Origin: Brevundimonas bacteroides DSM 4726
GTDB lineage: Bacteria; Pseudomonadota; Alphaproteobacteria; Caulobacterales; Caulobacteraceae
Direction of reading: 5' to 3'
NCBI RefSeq assembly: GCF_000701445.1
Contig: NZ_JNIX01000016.1
Coordinates: forward strand, 62,001 to 126,000
DNA: 64,000 nt
Shown piece after piece: positions 1 through 6,410 of this stretch. The stretch's first letter is position 1. Each line of letters opens with the position of its first letter. The notes below the pieces were generated by a model that did not search any database, was not told the DNA's origin, and was given only the letters and a program-made list of their open reading frames with translations. The position numbers were made by a program, and so were the translations under genes.

Positions 1-40
1 GCTCGGCCATATCAGGATGGGTGAACAGGGCGACGGACAT
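1..40 (-). CDS. Start of a probable histone-deacetylase-family protein (partial)
   Basis: Read on the minus strand from an ATG at position 40, the first 13 codons give MSVALFTHPDMAE, and the rest lies beyond the window. An opening of the form M-x-x-ALFTHP is typical of bacterial class II histone deacetylase-like (acetoin utilisation family) proteins, zinc amidohydrolases acting on acylated lysines or polyamines. It would be divergent from the GNAT acetyltransferase gene at 106, so an acetyltransferase and a deacetylase would share one intergenic region. Only the N-terminal strand is visible and no catalytic residue can be checked, so this is a tentative call. Confidence 0.4.
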   Translation of the reverse strand, partial: MSVALFTHPDMAE

Positions 41-105
41 GGCGGCGGACACTAGGCGGACTCGCCCCGCTTGTCGCCAGCCGGATCAACCCCTAATCGC
101 GCCCC

Positions 106-633
106 ATGAGCGACGTCGTCATCCGAGCCCCCTCCCCCGCCGACGCCGAGGCGCTCGGCGCGCTCGGTCGCCAGACCTTCCTCGATACCTTCGTGACCGG
201 CTTCGGCATCCCCTATCCCGAGGCCGATTTGGCGGTGTTCCTCGACGCCAGCTTCAGCCCCGAGGCCACGGCCGCGAAACTGGTCGAGCCCGGCGCGGCC
301 TGGTGGGTCGCCGAGCGGGACGGCGACCTGCTGGCCTTCGCCAACGCCGGACCGAACACCCTGCCCCACCCCGAAGCCCGTCCCAGCCATGCGGAACTGC
401 GCCGCCTCTATGTCGCCACGGCGGCGCAAGGGCTCGGCCTCGGGACGAGGCTGCTCGCCCTGTCTCTCGACTGGATGGAGGCCAACACCGACGGCCCGCT
501 GTGGATCGGCGTCTGGAGCGGCAACCTGAAGGCCCAGCGGCTCTACGCCGCCCACGGCTTCGTAAAGGCGGGCGAATATCAGTACCCGGTCGGGGCCTGG
601 CGCGACGACGAGTTCATCCTGCGCCGCGGATAG
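106..633 (+). CDS. GNAT-family N-acetyltransferase
   Basis: A 175-residue single-domain protein of the Gcn5-related N-acetyltransferase fold, transferring an acetyl group from acetyl-CoA to an unknown amine. The acetyl-CoA pyrophosphate loop is visible as QGLGLGT at residues 108-114, after the strand LRRLYV. The typical C-terminal region NLKAQRLYAAHGF follows, where the asparagine and the tyrosine-containing helix line the active site. The length is normal for a stand-alone GNAT. The ATG at 106 is used because upstream in-frame sequence is unlike the family. It is a cytoplasmic enzyme whose substrate cannot be read from sequence. The gene ends 14 nt before the MntA-like gene, so the two may be co-transcribed. 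Confidence 0.88.
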   Translation: MSDVVIRAPSPADAEALGALGRQTFLDTFVTGFGIPYPEADLAVFLDASFSPEATAAKLVEPGAAWWVAERDGDLLAFANAGPNTLPHPEARPSHAELRRLYVATAAQGLGLGTRLLALSLDWMEANTDGPLWIGVWSGNLKAQRLYAAHGFVKAGEYQYPVGAWRDDEFILRRG

Positions 634-647
634 ACTATGTTGGCGGC

Positions 648-935
648 ATGACCCGCGACGAACTGCTGGCCAAGCTGCGCGAACTGAAGCCCTGGCTGGA
701 GGAGCAGGGCATCGTCAACGTGCGCCTGTTCGGAAGCTACGCGAGGGACGAGGCGGGGCCGGACAGCGACGTGGACCTGCTGGTCGATATCGTAAAGCCT
801 CTGGGGTTTCGCTTCTTTGGCATCGAAGACGATTTGTCAGAACGTCTCGGCGCGCGCGTCGAGATGATGACCAACCTCGCGCTGCGGAACCCCTACGTCC
901 GACACACGGCGGAGCGCGACGCGCTTGTGGTCTGA
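648..935 (+). CDS. mntA: MntA-like minimal nucleotidyltransferase (type VII antitoxin)
   Basis: A 95-residue minimal nucleotidyltransferase. The signature GSX10DXD is complete: GS at residues 29-30, ten residues, then DVD at 41-43, with a further Asp at 47. In characterised MntA/HepT pairs this enzyme adds AMP to a tyrosine of the HEPN toxin and so silences it. The ATG at 648 gives the standard family N-terminus (MTRDELLAKLRELKPWL). A much longer reading frame through this region, beginning at 21, lies out of phase over the acetyltransferase gene and is not credible upstream of 648. It overlaps the downstream HEPN gene by 11 nt, the tight coupling expected of a toxin-antitoxin operon. Family membership is clear from motifs; toxin neutralisation here is inferred. 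Confidence 0.87.
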   Translation: MTRDELLAKLRELKPWLEEQGIVNVRLFGSYARDEAGPDSDVDLLVDIVKPLGFRFFGIEDDLSERLGARVEMMTNLALRNPYVRHTAERDALVV

Positions 936-1275
936 ACGCGACGTCGCCCTCGTCGAAGAAATGCGGATGGCGCTGGCCAGCATCGCCGATTTGATCGAAG
1001 GCGAAGAACGTGAGGCGTTTCTGGCTGACAAGGCCAAGCCTCATGCGCTGGCCATGTTCTTTGTGGTGCTCGGAGAGGCCGCGAACAAGGTCAGTCCTGC
1101 AGTCAAATCCGCATATCCTGAACTCGCGTGGAGCTATGCGGCCAAGCTTCGCCACCTGATTGCGCACGAGTACCAGAGGGTCGACCACCAGCAACTCTGG
1201 GAGTTTGCAACCTTGGACGCTCCCGAAATGCTGGCGTACCTCCCCCAGCCGCCCGAGCCCGAGGCGTTCGACTAA
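925..1275 (+). CDS. hepT: HepT-like HEPN-domain ribonuclease toxin (DUF86)
   Basis: A 116-residue all-helical HEPN protein. The catalytic RNase motif RX4HXY is intact as R76, H81 and Y83 (RHLIAHEY); the tyrosine is the residue AMPylated by MntA in characterised pairs. The TTG at 925 is preferred over the ATG at 961 because the family's first helix (ERDVALVEEMRMAL) begins before the ATG. The start therefore sits inside the mntA reading frame with an 11-nt overlap. The stop codon TAA shares its final A with the ATG of the VWA gene (TAATG). A motif-complete toxin next to a motif-complete antitoxin suggests the pair is functional; its role in stress or phage defence is inference. Confidence 0.87.
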   Translation: MWSERDVALVEEMRMALASIADLIEGEEREAFLADKAKPHALAMFFVVLGEAANKVSPAVKSAYPELAWSYAAKLRHLIAHEYQRVDHQQLWEFATLDAPEMLAYLPQPPEPEAFD

Positions 1276-2453
1276 TGCTCCTCCCCTTCTTCACCGCCCT
1301 GAAGGACGCGCGCGTTCCCGTCTCGATGAAGGAATGGCTCCACCTGATGGAGGCCATGGATCGGGACGTGGCAGGCGGCCGGGTCGAGGACTTCTACCAC
1401 CTGTCGCGCGCGGTGCTGGTCAAGGACGAGAAGCACTACGACCGCTTCGACCAGGTCTTCGGCCAGGTGTTCAAGGGCATCGAGACCGTCGGCGCGGGCG
1501 AGGAGCCGACGCTGGACGTGCCCGAGGAATGGCTCCGGCTGCTCAACGAGAAGTTCCTGACCGACGAGGAGAAGGCCGAGATCGAGGCGCTGGGCGGCTT
1601 CGACAAGCTCATGGAAACGCTGAAGCAGCGGATGGAGGAGCAGCAGAAGCGTCACGAAGGCGGGTCCAAGTGGATCGGCACCGGCGGCACCAGCCCCTTT
1701 GGACACGGCGGCTACAATCCCGAGGGCGTGCGGATCGGCGGGCCCGGCAAGCAGGGTCGGGCGGTCAAGGTCTGGGAGAAGCGCGAGTACCGGAACCTGG
1801 ACGATACGGTCGAGCTGGGCACCCGCAACATCAAGGTGGCGCTCCGCCGCCTGCGCCGTTTCGCGCGCGAGGGCGCGGCCGAGGAACTGGATATCGACGG
1901 CACAATCGACGGCACGGCGCGTCAGGGCTGGCTGGACATCCAGATGCGGCCGGAGCGGCGCAATACGATCAAGGTGCTGCTGTTCCTCGACGTCGGCGGC
2001 TCGATGGACGGCCACATCAAGCTCTGCGAGGAGCTGTTCAGCGCGGCCCGGACCGAGTCCAAGAACCTGGAGTTCTTCTACTTCCACAACTGCCTTTACG
2101 AGGGCGTCTGGAAGGACAATCGCCGGCGCCACACCGAGCGCATCCCGACCTGGGACCTGCTGCACAAGTACAACGGCGACTGGCGCGCCATCTTCGTCGG
2201 GGACGCCACCATGAGCCCCTATGAGGTCACCATGCCCGGCGGCTCGGTCGAGCACTGGAACGAGGAGGCCGGCGCGGTCTGGATGCGCCGCGCGCGGCTG
2301 CAGTGGGACAAGTCGGTCTGGCTTAACCCGGTGGCGGAGCGGTACTGGAGCTATACCGCCTCGGTCGGCCTGCTGCGGGAGATCATGGACGAGCGCATGT
2401 ATCCCCTGACCCTGGACGGGCTCGACAAGGCGATGCGCGCCCTGACCCGCTGA
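1275..2453 (+). CDS. VWA (CoxE-like, COG3825-type) domain protein
   Basis: A 392-residue cytoplasmic protein ending in a von Willebrand factor A domain. The metal-ion-dependent adhesion site is visible as DVGGS (D-x-G-x-S) in the stretch VLLFLDVGGSMDGH, followed by LEFFYFHNCLYEGVW. The N-terminal half (FFTALKDARVPVSMKEWL, residues 5-22) is characteristic of the CoxE-like family. Such proteins usually work with a MoxR-type AAA ATPase that remodels a metal centre or protein complex. No MoxR gene is adjacent; the immediate upstream neighbour is the HepT toxin, whose stop codon overlaps this ATG by one base. The ATG at 1275 is chosen because upstream in-frame residues lie over hepT and do not match the family. 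Its target is unknown. Confidence 0.85.
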   Translation: MLLPFFTALKDARVPVSMKEWLHLMEAMDRDVAGGRVEDFYHLSRAVLVKDEKHYDRFDQVFGQVFKGIETVGAGEEPTLDVPEEWLRLLNEKFLTDEEKAEIEALGGFDKLMETLKQRMEEQQKRHEGGSKWIGTGGTSPFGHGGYNPEGVRIGGPGKQGRAVKVWEKREYRNLDDTVELGTRNIKVALRRLRRFAREGAAEELDIDGTIDGTARQGWLDIQMRPERRNTIKVLLFLDVGGSMDGHIKLCEELFSAARTESKNLEFFYFHNCLYEGVWKDNRRRHTERIPTWDLLHKYNGDWRAIFVGDATMSPYEVTMPGGSVEHWNEEAGAVWMRRARLQWDKSVWLNPVAERYWSYTASVGLLREIMDERMYPLTLDGLDKAMRALTR

Positions 2454-2519
2454 GGCGGATTGCCGGTCGCGGAAACCGGCGTTTCATGCGAGGGTGACCG
2501 CACGCCGGAGGATCGAGTC

Positions 2520-3020
2520 ATGTCGACCGTCTTCGCCCTGCTTCTCGCGCTTCAGCAAACGCCCGGCGCGGTGGTCTGGGAGGCCCCGCCGGCGGACGTC
2601 GTCGAGGCGGTCGAGGTCACTGAGGCTCCAGACCTCCCGGCCTGGGCGCTCGCCGATCCCTTCGGCTGGGAGCGATCGCAGTGCAGCCCCCTGGTGCGCG
2701 GCGACGAGCCGATGGACGCCTGCCAATCGCGCGTCCGGGCCGATCTTTCCCTGGCGCTCGGCGACCGGCTTCCGGCCGGTTTGCGGCCTGCGGATGCGCC
2801 GACGCCCTGCCAGGCCACGCCCAGCGCCGACGGCTCCTTCCCGGTCGAATGCCGCGAGCCCGAGCGCCGCGTCGCGTCCGCCAACACGGTTCAGGACCAG
2901 GTCTGCGAGAGCCGGCCCCGGCGTGAGGGCGGCGCCGTCGCGTTCGTCACAGAGTGCCGCCCGGCGGGCGCTTCGTCCGAGCGTCAGGGCCTGCGCTTCC
3001 GCCTGCCCATCGGGGACTGA
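2520..3020 (+). CDS. Hypothetical, possibly secreted, cysteine-containing protein
   Basis: A 166-residue protein of unrecognised family. It opens with a short hydrophobic segment (MSTVFALLLALQQTPGA) that may be a signal peptide. The remainder is soluble, with paired cysteines at intervals (QCSPL, ACQSR, PCQAT, ECREP, VCESR, ECRPA), which fits disulfide bonding in the periplasm. The ATG at 2520 is preferred over a TTG at 2460 because it places the hydrophobic segment at the N-terminus. It lies 66 nt after the VWA gene on the same strand and may or may not share its transcript. No function is proposed. Confidence 0.6.
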   Translation: MSTVFALLLALQQTPGAVVWEAPPADVVEAVEVTEAPDLPAWALADPFGWERSQCSPLVRGDEPMDACQSRVRADLSLALGDRLPAGLRPADAPTPCQATPSADGSFPVECREPERRVASANTVQDQVCESRPRREGGAVAFVTECRPAGASSERQGLRFRLPIGD

Positions 3021-3086
3021 TCCCACCCCCTTGACCTTCCCCAGCGTCACCGTGTCAGGTTCGTTTCCAAACAGGACGGACCTTCC

Positions 3087-3953
3087 ATGGCGCGCCCCGA
3101 TCTCATCCTCCGCGACCTGACGGCCCCCGCCTCCGACGGCTATCCCCTGTCGATGCGGCTGATCTCGGGGCCTCAGCCGACCCATGCCGTTCTGGTGACG
3201 TCCGGCACCGGCTTTCCCAAGGGGTTCTACGAGCGGTTCGCGCGGCATCTGGCCGGACGCGGCGCGGCGGTCCTGACCCACGACATGCGCGGCATCGGTG
3301 GCTCGCGGCCGGATGATCTGGCGGCGATGCGGATGACCTATGAGGACTGGGGTCGGCTGGACATGCCCGCAGCGCTCGAGGCGCTGATCGGCGAGACGCC
3401 CGGCCTGCCGGTCACCCATGTCGGCCACAGTGTGGGAGGCCACTTCGCCGGCTTCATGCCAAACCACGCCAGGATACGCCGCCATGCCTTCGTCGCGGTA
3501 GGCTCGGGCTACTGGCGCAAGCACCCGCTCAGCTACAACCCGGTCGAGCTTTTCTTCTGGTGGGGCTATGGCCCCTTCAGCCTGACGCGCCACGGCTACA
3601 TCAAGGGCGGGAGCCTGTGGCGGGGCGCCGACCTGCCGCGCGGCGTCTTCCTGCCGTGGCGCAAGTGGTGCCACGATCCCCGCTACTTCGGCGAGCGGCT
3701 GCTGACCGAGCTCCAGCCCAACCACTTCGCCGAGGTGACCGCGCCGATCCGGTCGTGGATCTTCACCGACGATCCCATCGCCAACACGCGCACCGGGCCG
3801 GACATGCTGAAGGTCTATCCCAACGCGCCGTCCGAGCTGGTCGTGCGTCGGCCCGCCGACTATGGCGTCGCCCGCGTCGGCCACGAGGGCATGTTCCGAC
3901 GCGGCATGGAACCGGTCTGGGACGAAATCGCTGACTGGCTCACGGCCGACTGA
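3087..3953 (+). CDS. Alpha/beta-fold hydrolase
   Basis: A 288-residue serine hydrolase of the alpha/beta fold. The nucleophile elbow is GHSVGG at residues 113-118, giving Ser115. The oxyanion strand region HAVLVTSGTGFPKGFYERFA and the loop HDMRGIGGS fit the fold. The likely acid is in the FTDDPIAN region and the likely catalytic His in VGHEGMFRR near the C-terminus. No signal peptide is seen, so the protein should be cytoplasmic. It resembles the uncharacterised group of predicted alpha/beta hydrolases of about 290 residues with no known substrate. It stands alone between the hypothetical gene and the aldo/keto reductase, with 62 nt before the latter. Confidence 0.85.
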   Translation: MARPDLILRDLTAPASDGYPLSMRLISGPQPTHAVLVTSGTGFPKGFYERFARHLAGRGAAVLTHDMRGIGGSRPDDLAAMRMTYEDWGRLDMPAALEALIGETPGLPVTHVGHSVGGHFAGFMPNHARIRRHAFVAVGSGYWRKHPLSYNPVELFFWWGYGPFSLTRHGYIKGGSLWRGADLPRGVFLPWRKWCHDPRYFGERLLTELQPNHFAEVTAPIRSWIFTDDPIANTRTGPDMLKVYPNAPSELVVRRPADYGVARVGHEGMFRRGMEPVWDEIADWLTAD

Positions 3954-4015
3954 CTGGCGGGGCTCCCGGCCCGGCCTATATCCGGCTTCTTCCCCGCACG
4001 ACGCCGGAGCCTGCC

Positions 4016-4849
4016 ATGACCGACCAAGCCACGATCACCGTCGACGGCCTGACCATCCCCCTGCTCGGTTTCGGCACCTGGCAGCTGGAGCCGGCGGACG
4101 CGCGGCGCATGGTCGCCGAGGCGCTGAGGATCGGCTATCGCCACATCGACACGGCCTGGATCTACAAGAACGAGGCGGCGGTCGGCGACGGCATCCGCGA
4201 TTCCGGCGTGCCGCGCGACCAGATCTGGCTGACGACCAAGATCTGGGTCGCCCATTTCGAACGCGACGCCCTGCTGGCCCAAGCGGAAGAGTCGGCGAAC
4301 AGCCTGGGGTTCACGCCCGACCTGCTGCTGCTCCACTGGCCCAAGGTGACCCCGTCGATCCCGGACACGATCGCCGCCCTCAATGAGGCCAAGGACCGTG
4401 GCCTGACCCGCTTGATCGGAGTCTCCAACTATCCGTCGGCCCAGTTCCGCCAGGCCCAGGCGGCGTCGAAGGCCCGGATCATCACCAACCAGGTCGAGTA
4501 CCACCCCTATCTGTCTCTGAAGACACTGCGGGCGACGGCGGCCGACCTGGGATCGTCGATCACCGCCTGGTCGCCGCTGGCCCAGGGCCAGATCGCCGAC
4601 GATCCGGTGATCGGCGAGATCGCGGCGGCCCACGGCAAGACGCCGGGTCAGGTGACCTTGCGTTGGCTGATCCAGCAGGACGTCATCGCCATTCCGCGCA
4701 CGGTGAAGCCCGAGCGGGCCGCCGAGAACTTCGGCATCTGGGATTTCGAGCTGTCGGCCGAGGAGATGAAGCGCATCCACGGTCTGGCGCGTCCGGACGG
4801 ACGGCTGGGCGACTGGATCGACAGGGACTTCGTTTGGGATCAGGATTGA
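4016..4849 (+). CDS. Aldo/keto reductase (2,5-diketo-D-gluconate reductase type)
   Basis: A 277-residue NADPH-dependent reductase of the aldo/keto reductase superfamily, reducing aldehydes or ketones in the cytoplasm. The full catalytic tetrad is present: Asp45 and Tyr50 in HIDTAWIYKNE, Lys75 in LTTKIW and His107 in LLLLHWP. The NADP-binding end is visible as IPRTVKPERAAEN near residues 225-237. The length matches the family. The physiological substrate cannot be read from sequence. Its last 10 nt overlap the end of the convergent gene of the AT-rich cassette (4840-5313), which looks like a junction where foreign DNA abuts the core genome. Confidence 0.92.
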   Translation: MTDQATITVDGLTIPLLGFGTWQLEPADARRMVAEALRIGYRHIDTAWIYKNEAAVGDGIRDSGVPRDQIWLTTKIWVAHFERDALLAQAEESANSLGFTPDLLLLHWPKVTPSIPDTIAALNEAKDRGLTRLIGVSNYPSAQFRQAQAASKARIITNQVEYHPYLSLKTLRATAADLGSSITAWSPLAQGQIADDPVIGEIAAAHGKTPGQVTLRWLIQQDVIAIPRTVKPERAAENFGIWDFELSAEEMKRIHGLARPDGRLGDWIDRDFVWDQD

Positions 4850-5313
4850 CGACGGATAGCTTGAGCTGAACGCAAACGAGCTCGAAGTCCGTCGACCGTC
4901 TGAGTAAACGATTCACCATTTCGCCTGCGACCCAGAACTTGAGCCGTCGACGTATCGGCTCCAAAGTCCAGGTTGACCAAAACGGCGTATTCCGGACTGT
5001 TCGCTGGCGGTTGGAATCTACCCCTGTACTCTGGCATTCGAGCGACTTCTGCCGGCTTGAATGCAAGGACGTACTCTTTCACGAGAGGACTAGTTTGGAC
5101 CTCATTAATGGCTACCACATCGGTGCACAACGCCCAGCCCTTTCTGCGACCAATCTCTGCCTCAAAGGCTCCGAGGTCTTCGGCAAAAGTGGCCCTAAGC
5201 GGACTTGGCATCTTATTGGCCAGTTCGTTCAGGTTATCCCGAAAGGTACCCCACTGGCTGGACGGAATAACGTCCTCGTTCACAGCTATGCCCAGTTTAG
5301 TCCTACGCGTCAT
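4840..5313 (-). CDS. Unknown soluble protein, second gene of AT-rich two-gene cassette
   Basis: A 157-residue protein with no transmembrane segment and no family I recognise. It has a mixed helix/strand pattern, with a central region CTDVVAINEVQTSPLVKEYVLAF and a basic C-terminal helix (GLRARLRSAQAIRRQS). Its ATG lies 11 nt inside the end of the upstream membrane-protein gene, so the two are translationally coupled. Base composition is clearly poorer in G+C than the neighbours, with codons such as ATA, TTA and AGT that are otherwise rare here. This suggests recent acquisition. Its stop overlaps the aldo/keto reductase end by 10 nt. It may be a partner of the membrane protein; no activity is claimed. 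Confidence 0.6.
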   Translation of the reverse strand: MTRRTKLGIAVNEDVIPSSQWGTFRDNLNELANKMPSPLRATFAEDLGAFEAEIGRRKGWALCTDVVAINEVQTSPLVKEYVLAFKPAEVARMPEYRGRFQPPANSPEYAVLVNLDFGADTSTAQVLGRRRNGESFTQTVDGLRARLRSAQAIRRQS

Positions 5314-5902
5314 CTCCCTTGACCCCCGGTTGACTATAGATCGCGCTTTCTAGCTCCTGGGTAGCAGCCTTAGCTGTTTCGATTCGGTCCATCAAGACGT
5401 CGAACTGCGGCCCCCCTATCCCGCCGCCCAAGCCTTCGACGGGGCGGTAGACATAGCCAGACCCATTGCGACTACCAAGGGAGTTCATGTCCTCAGTTAC
5501 CGTTTCATACATGAACATTTTGTCCAGTAGGCCAGAAGGCACAAGATCAATAAAGTCGCGGGTGTAATCCAAGACGCGAACATTAAAAGGGATCACTATA
5601 TATTTTTGGTTTATAACTGTGACATTTGAGAACAATTCGCGCTGACTCTCAGGTCGGGAAGCGCGCTCTATGGCATCCTCGACACGAAACAGTTCTCCGC
5701 GGTATCGTTCTAGAAGCACCAGTAGATGTCTCAGTGTCGCCCTGTAACGAAGACGTCGCTCGTTGACACTAATCAGTGCTTGGATACGAGGAGTGAAGAG
5801 CGCAATTGCAGCCGCCATCAAGACAAAACTTGACGCGATTAGAGTCTGAAAGTCATAGACTTTAGACCACTCGGTTGTGTATTCTAGAATAGGCCCACTC
5901 AC
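5303..5902 (-). CDS. Unknown single-pass membrane protein, first gene of AT-rich cassette
   Basis: A 199-residue protein with one clear membrane segment near residues 20-37 (FQTLIASSFVLMAAAIALF). A long, charged helical stretch follows (about 45-85, with coiled-coil character) and then a globular C-terminal part ending in an acidic tail. The start is set at GTG 5902 because a perfect AGGAGG sits six nt upstream on the coding strand. A longer frame to 6055 runs back over the MAPEG gene and is not used. The protein is probably anchored in the inner membrane with the C-terminal domain in the cytoplasm. I do not recognise the family. It is coupled to the downstream gene by an 11-nt overlap and shares its AT-rich composition. 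Confidence 0.6.
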   Translation of the reverse strand: MSGPILEYTTEWSKVYDFQTLIASSFVLMAAAIALFTPRIQALISVNERRLRYRATLRHLLVLLERYRGELFRVEDAIERASRPESQRELFSNVTVINQKYIVIPFNVRVLDYTRDFIDLVPSGLLDKMFMYETVTEDMNSLGSRNGSGYVYRPVEGLGGGIGGPQFDVLMDRIETAKAATQELESAIYSQPGVKGDDA

Positions 5903-5908
5903 GAAGAA

Positions 5909-5914
5909 CCTCCT
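5909..5914 (-). promoter_or_regulatory. Perfect Shine-Dalgarno of the AT-rich cassette
   Basis: AGGAGG on the minus strand, six nt before the GTG at 5902. It is one of the clearest ribosome binding sites in the window and decides the start of the membrane-protein gene. Confidence 0.75.
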
Positions 5915-5960
5915 AGCCGAGAGGTAGCTAGCCTGAGTCGACGTTGGCCCGCTATCGCGG

Positions 5961-5988
5961 GAAAAGATGAGCTGTGGATTGCAGCTCT
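5961..5988 (-). terminator. Probable rho-independent terminator after the MAPEG gene
   Basis: On the minus strand a six-base-pair stem (GAGCTG/CAGCTC, positions 5987-5982 and 5974-5969) with a seven-base loop is followed two bases later by TTTT at 5965-5962. It lies just past the MAPEG stop codon. It would end the ubiD-to-MAPEG transcript and insulate the AT-rich cassette. The stem is short, so confidence is moderate. Confidence 0.45.
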
Positions 5989-5991
5989 TCG

Positions 5992-6408
5992 TCAGCGCGG
6001 CGCGACGAAGGCGTGGACCACCAGCATCATCGCCGCCAGGAATAGCGACAGCCACGTCAACAGGATGCCGAACAGCCGCGCCGTCGTGGCCTTGTCACCC
6101 CGCAGTCCCGCGGCGTGAAGCACCCGCCCGATCAATAGAGGTGCCCCCACCATGTGGATGCCCACCGCCGGCATACCCAAGGTCGCGAGGATCGCCATCG
6201 CGGCGATGCCGACGGGGATGTACTCGGCCGCATTGCCGAACACCCGGCTCTTGAGCGCCAGATCGGGATCGCCGCCGTCCCCAAGGGAAACGCGTCGCGA
6301 CCGTCGGGTCAGAGCTACACGCATTGACAGGATCACCAGCAAAAGAAGCAGCACGCCGCTCCACAGCGCGGCGGCCTCGGCGCCGCTCAGGTCACCGTCG
6401 ATTATCAT
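5992..6408 (-). CDS. MAPEG-family membrane protein
   Basis: A 138-residue integral membrane protein with four predicted helices: about residues 13-32, 63-85, 88-102 and 108-133. The MAPEG signature is visible at the start of helix 2 as RVFGNAAEYIPVGI, where the R-x-x-x-N-x-x-E pattern contributes to glutathione binding in characterised members. Bacterial members are glutathione-dependent enzymes or proteins of unknown role in the inner membrane. The ATG at 6408 comes two nt after the stop of the M14 peptidase, so the two are co-transcribed. Catalytic activity cannot be judged from sequence. Confidence 0.85.
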   Translation of the reverse strand: MIIDGDLSGAEAAALWSGVLLLLLVILSMRVALTRRSRRVSLGDGGDPDLALKSRVFGNAAEYIPVGIAAMAILATLGMPAVGIHMVGAPLLIGRVLHAAGLRGDKATTARLFGILLTWLSLFLAAMMLVVHAFVAPR

Positions 6409-6410
6409 GC

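Noticed and set aside
21..647. Long frame joined to the MntA gene from position 21
   Set aside because: It covers the acetyltransferase gene out of phase and is Arg/Pro rich; only the part from ATG 648 shows family motifs.
4840..5990. Prophage remnant or insertion sequence in the AT-rich segment
   Set aside because: No integrase, transposase, terminal repeat or att-like duplication was seen; only two intact genes are present.
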